A stretch of 64,000 nt of DNA from Hyphomicrobiales bacterium (GTDB lineage: Bacteria > Pseudomonadota > Alphaproteobacteria > Rhizobiales > Rhizobiaceae): the NCBI GenBank assembly GCA_900468805.1, contig UEIF01000013.1, positions 60,278-124,277 of the forward strand, in the 5' to 3' direction. Of the stretch, positions 60,468 to 64,000 are shown in pieces (within the stretch, counting starts at the first letter, position 1; each line of letters starts with the position of its first letter). Below the pieces are notes generated by a model. It was not told where the DNA came from. It saw only the letters and a list, made by a program, of their open reading frames with translations, and made no database searches. A program made the position numbers and the translations under genes.

Positions 60468-63365
60468 TTACGGCCGCGCCTCGTCCGGCAGGGTGAAGAT
60501 GAACCTCGTCCCGCGCGGCTCGTTCCCTTCCGCCCAGAGTTGCCCGCCATGCGCCTCGACGATCGAGCGGCAGATCGCAAGCCCCATGCCCATGCCCTGC
60601 TCCTTCGTCGTGAAGAACGGCTCGAAGATCTTGTCGGGAAATTCGATGCCGGCACCGCAGTCGCTGACTGCAATCCGTATCATGCCATCCTCCCTGCGGA
60701 CGCGGACCTGAAGGACCCTGCCGTCGGAAACGGCCTCCATCGCGTCCATGCCGTTGCGCATGAGATTGATGACGACCTGCTGGATCTGCACCCGGTCAAA
60801 GGGAACGGGCAGAACAATATCCTTGCCGTCGATATCGATGCGAACGCCGCGCCGCACGGCCTCCTCGGCCAGCAGGTCGCCCGCTTCCGTGATCACCCGG
60901 CCGAGTGTGACGCAATCCCGCTTGTCTTCGGCGCGCTTGAACAGGGCCCGCACGCGCGTGACGACATCGCTTGCCGAATGCGCGCTGGCGATGATGCGCT
61001 CCAGCGTTTTCTGGGCCCGCTCGATATTCGGCGGCTCCGCCATCAGCCAGCGCCGGCAGGCGTCCGAAGAACTCAAAACGGCCGAGAGCGGCTGGTTCAC
61101 CTCATGGGCGATGGAGGCAGAGAGTTCCGCAAGGCTGGCCGCCTGGCTGGCGCGCGCCAGGCTTTCCTGTGCTGCAAGCAGCTTCTCCTGCGCCCGCACC
61201 TCGCCGTCGATATCCAGGCAGACGACGTTCCATTGCACGATGGCGCCCTCGGCATCGCGCATCGGTGCCGCGCGCGTCTCCACCCAGCGATATTCGCCAT
61301 CGAACCTGCGCAGGCGATGCCGGCGAGCATAAGGTTCGCCTGTTGCGAGCGCATGGGTATATTTCTCTTTCACCTGGGCCAGTTCGTCGGGATGCACGCC
61401 GGCATCCAGCGTGCCGGAAAGCCGGGATTTTCCCGTCCCGTCGAGTTCGTCGAGATCGTAGCCGAGGAAGTTGCGCAGTCTCTGGCTGCGGAAGATCGGC
61501 TCGCCATCCGGCGCGGCGCAATCGATCATCGCCGGCAGGGTTTCCACCAGTTGCCGCAGGAAGCGTTCGCTCTCGCGCAGGGCCTCCTGGGTGGTGACCA
61601 GGTCGTGGATATCGGTGCTGACGCCATACCATTGCAGGATGGCGCCTGAGGCGTCGCGCAGCGGTTCCGCCCGCGTCTCGGTCCAGCGGTAGCTGCCGTC
61701 GGCGCGGGCCTGTCGGTATCGCTGGACATAGGGTTCACCGGTGGCGAAGGAGTGGCGCACCGCCTGGCGCGCCGCCTCCCGGTCATCAGGATGGATGACG
61801 CTGAGCGACGGCGAGCCATCCTGCGCAGTGATGTCTTCAAGAGTGGCGCCCGTCACCTCGGTAAAGGGCTTGTTGACATAGGTCGGCCGTCCCTCGGCCG
61901 TTGTGGTCCAGATCAGCGCCGGCACGGTATCGACAAGCAATTGCAGCTGCCGCTCGCGTTCGCGAAGTGCAGCCTCCGTGCGCTTGTAGGCGTCGATATC
62001 GACAGTTACGCCATACCAACCGGTAATGCGCCCCTCGGTGTCGCGTGTCGGGCGCGCTGCCGCGCGGTGCCACACATAGGCGCCGTTGGCGCGCAGCACC
62101 CGGTATTCGAAATTCCAGTGCTCGCCCGTCCTCAGCGCGTGGCGCAAGGTCTCGCCGGCCGCCTCACTGTCATCAGGATGCACGCCGCGCTGCCAGCCCT
62201 GCCGTCCGCCGTCGATAAAGGCCTTGTCGTCGAGAAGCAGGTTCAGGTCTTCGAGCACCATGGCGATCGAGGTCTGCGCGGTCGGCGTCGCATAGGTGAA
62301 TTGCCCTGACGCGTCCAACGCCCAGGCGCCGCCATAGAGGTTTTCGATGGCGAGTGCGGCACGCACCGCCTCGCCGGTCTCGCCGAGTTCGCTCGCCGTC
62401 GTCCATCGCTCGTCCTGCCGCGCGACAGCCGGATCGACCTCGACGCTGGTGCCATATGTGGGCTCCACCCGGAATTCGACCCACCGATAGCTGCCATCGG
62501 CCTGAAGCTTCCGGTAGCTGCTGACCTGGGGAATGCCGTGGAAGAAAGCCCGCGCCCGCGCCTGCTCCACCGTCGCCCTGTCATGCGGATGAACCTCTGC
62601 CATCGACGGCAGCGTATCGGATGCCGTCACACCGGCGGCAGAACCGCCGAGCTCATCAGCCGCAGGTTCGTTGTGCGGAGGCGCGATCTCGACATCGATG
62701 ACCGTGCCGTACCATCCGGTGATAACGCCGTTGCCGTCGCGCAGCGGCTGTCCCGTGCTGCGTGTCCAGCCGTAACCGCCTCTCGGGCGCAGCATGCGGC
62801 TGTCCATGCTGTAATGCTCGCCCGTCTGCAGGCAGCGTCGCCACAGGGCTGCCGCAACCTCGTAATCGTCGGGATGGATCGCCCGCTTCCATCCGAATTC
62901 CTTATTGGCGAGCGGCGCGTTGAAGTCATCAAGGCCGAGACCGAGAAAGGCAAGCACACTTGGCGTCACGTAGAGAAAAGCGCCGGCGGAATCCGTAGCC
63001 CAGGCAATGCCCGTCAGCCGTTCCACCGATTTGGCTGCCCGCACCGGATCGGCGTCGGGCTTCTCCGGCGCGTTGGCTGAAACGACCGGGCCGAGACACA
63101 GCGAAAGCGCCAGGAAAGCCGCCCATGACAGCGCGGCTTCGCGCATATCGGGGTAAACCGCAGCTGCCAGAAGCGCGCCGACGAGGGCGACCGCTAACGC
63201 CGCGTAAAGCAGCCGGACAGCAATACCGCGCCCATAGAGAAAAGCAGCGACGACGGGACCGAGCAGCCCGAGCGGCGACAATGTCAGCCACGAGACGGCA
63301 ACCCCGATAAGGCAGGCGATGACAGCAAGCCCCAGGCGTCGGTAGGAATCATCCGGCATCAGCAT
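60468..63365 (-). CDS. Multi-PAS membrane sensor histidine kinase
   Basis: This 965-residue protein has about four N-terminal membrane helices (residues 10-100, for example LAVIACLIGVAVSWLTLSPL), then about five PAS domains in tandem (GITGWYG-type endings recur), a dimerisation domain with the phospho-accepting His in SIAHEVNQPLSAVLSSSDAC, and an ATPase domain (INLMRNGMDAM Asn box, VSDCGAGIEF, GMGMGLAICRSIVEAHGG). It phosphorylates a response regulator in answer to a signal such as redox state or a ligand. No response regulator gene is visible nearby. Confidence 0.9.
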   Translation of the reverse strand: MLMPDDSYRRLGLAVIACLIGVAVSWLTLSPLGLLGPVVAAFLYGRGIAVRLLYAALAVALVGALLAAAVYPDMREAALSWAAFLALSLCLGPVVSANAPEKPDADPVRAAKSVERLTGIAWATDSAGAFLYVTPSVLAFLGLGLDDFNAPLANKEFGWKRAIHPDDYEVAAALWRRCLQTGEHYSMDSRMLRPRGGYGWTRSTGQPLRDGNGVITGWYGTVIDVEIAPPHNEPAADELGGSAAGVTASDTLPSMAEVHPHDRATVEQARARAFFHGIPQVSSYRKLQADGSYRWVEFRVEPTYGTSVEVDPAVARQDERWTTASELGETGEAVRAALAIENLYGGAWALDASGQFTYATPTAQTSIAMVLEDLNLLLDDKAFIDGGRQGWQRGVHPDDSEAAGETLRHALRTGEHWNFEYRVLRANGAYVWHRAAARPTRDTEGRITGWYGVTVDIDAYKRTEAALRERERQLQLLVDTVPALIWTTTAEGRPTYVNKPFTEVTGATLEDITAQDGSPSLSVIHPDDREAARQAVRHSFATGEPYVQRYRQARADGSYRWTETRAEPLRDASGAILQWYGVSTDIHDLVTTQEALRESERFLRQLVETLPAMIDCAAPDGEPIFRSQRLRNFLGYDLDELDGTGKSRLSGTLDAGVHPDELAQVKEKYTHALATGEPYARRHRLRRFDGEYRWVETRAAPMRDAEGAIVQWNVVCLDIDGEVRAQEKLLAAQESLARASQAASLAELSASIAHEVNQPLSAVLSSSDACRRWLMAEPPNIERAQKTLERIIASAHSASDVVTRVRALFKRAEDKRDCVTLGRVITEAGDLLAEEAVRRGVRIDIDGKDIVLPVPFDRVQIQQVVINLMRNGMDAMEAVSDGRVLQVRVRREDGMIRIAVSDCGAGIEFPDKIFEPFFTTKEQGMGMGLAICRSIVEAHGGQLWAEGNEPRGTRFIFTLPDEARP

Positions 63366-63575
63366 GCGTCCATCCCGCCATCAGGCACGGGCTGAAAAAG
63401 ATTGGCGGGCCGGCCGCTGGCGGCCATCGGCGTCCGGTCGCATGGAGGCATGGTTCGACCTGATCCCATCATGTCAGAAGATTGTTACACCCAGTCCCTG
63501 TCGAGGATAGCGCCACCGGCAACAATTGGAAGAGCGCCGGCGGTCGCAGGCATCGCGCCGATGTCCAAGACGGGT

Positions 63576-64000
63576 TCAGGCCCGCTTGAGGGCCGCGAGA
63601 TCGCCGCTCTCCAGCGCCGGCAGATTGGCTTCGATCTTGTCGATCGGCCAGTCCCACCAGGCAAGTTCCAGGATCTCGGTGATGATCTCGACAGGATAGC
63701 GCATCCGGATGATGCTGGCCGGATTCCCGCCGACGACGGCATAGGGCGGCACATCGCGGGTGACGACCGATGAGGCAGCGACAATCGCGCCGGCGCCGAT
63801 CCTGACACCGGGCATGATAACGGCGTCATGGCCGATCCAGACGTCATTCTCTACCACCGTATCCTTCACCGGCAGATCCTTGTAGCCGAAGGTTTCCGGC
63901 TTGAAGATGCGGAACGGATAGGTGGTGATGCCGCCCATCGGATGGTTGGCCGAACTGGTGATGAAATAGCTGCCGCGGGCAATCTGCACGAACTTGCCGA
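63576..64000 (-). CDS. Hexapeptide-repeat (XAT) acetyltransferase, 5' end cut by window edge
   Basis: The frame is open to the right edge and shows left-handed beta-helix repeats of the CatB/Vat type: [15 protein letters not shown] with the catalytic His, then [20 protein letters not shown] and [20 protein letters not shown], with a C-terminal helix ([20 protein letters not shown]). It acetylates an unknown alcohol or an antibiotic-like compound. About 141 codons are in the window; the N-terminus is missing. Confidence 0.88.
   Translation of the reverse strand, partial: GKFVQIARGSYFITSSANHPMGGITTYPFRIFKPETFGYKDLPVKDTVVENDVWIGHDAVIMPGVRIGAGAIVAASSVVTRDVPPYAVVGGNPASIIRMRYPVEIITEILELAWWDWPIDKIEANLPALESGDLAALKRA

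Overview
The window looks like chromosomal DNA of a Rhizobium/Agrobacterium-type alphaproteobacterium. It is GC-rich and densely packed, with many LysR regulators, ABC transporters and GNAT enzymes, and it carries a palindromic intergenic repeat (35917-35960) of a kind I recognise from rhizobial genomes. No tRNA, rRNA, CRISPR array, integrase, transposase or replication origin was seen.

Layout. (1) 1-8334 is host metabolism and regulation: a cut DUF4242 gene, a large ATPase-LuxR regulator, a secreted DUF3616 protein, a LysR/AEC-transporter divergent pair with a clear LysR box, a methyltransferase and an unknown exported protein. (2) 8575-36664 is a broken-up podovirus-like (T7-type) structural region. 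Tail tubular A and B and internal virion proteins of the gp13, gp14 and gp15 type run on + (8575-14819). A tail fibre and a possible assembly partner follow on + (22781-24789). A second gp15-type protein and a gp16-type protein are inverted on - (29221-35364). Three small membrane lysis genes run on + (35665-36664). No portal, capsid, scaffold, terminase, integrase or phage regulator is present in the window, yet all structural frames are open. (3) Inside this region, in the slot where gp16 would be expected after gp15, sits a separate three-gene minus-strand cassette (14911-20113): a GAF/PAS histidine-kinase-like sensor, a CHAT caspase-like protease fused to a receiver-like domain that lacks its phospho-acceptor Asp, and a protein of unknown family. 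A membrane alpha/beta hydrolase and a GNAT enzyme lie beside it. Host genes (VOC, LysR, aldo/keto reductase, nitrilase-like) occupy 24854-28808.

(4) 36799-53406 is host accessory metabolism: a flavoprotein + ferredoxin + ABC importer operon (39106-43841) that resembles organosulfonate-scavenging clusters, an SDR/AraC pair, a large-subunit catalase, a DUF3302-like/HlyD pair, and a LysR regulator divergent from an F420-reductase-like protein and a small epoxide-hydrolase-like protein. (5) 53687-64000 holds a LysE exporter, four very small proteins with strong ribosome sites, two adjacent transglutaminase-like proteins, a lower-GC ATPase behind three 15-bp repeats, an HD protein, a HicB-like antitoxin followed by a broken HicA toxin, a multi-PAS histidine kinase and a cut hexapeptide acyltransferase.

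The two most interesting signals are the sensor-CHAT-unknown cassette, which looks like a protease signalling or defence system wired through a degenerate two-component pair, and the capsid-less podoviral tail/ejection/lysis gene set, with two paralogous ejection proteins carrying different wall-degrading domains, one of which appears catalytically dead. All functional statements are read from sequence by eye; no search was run.
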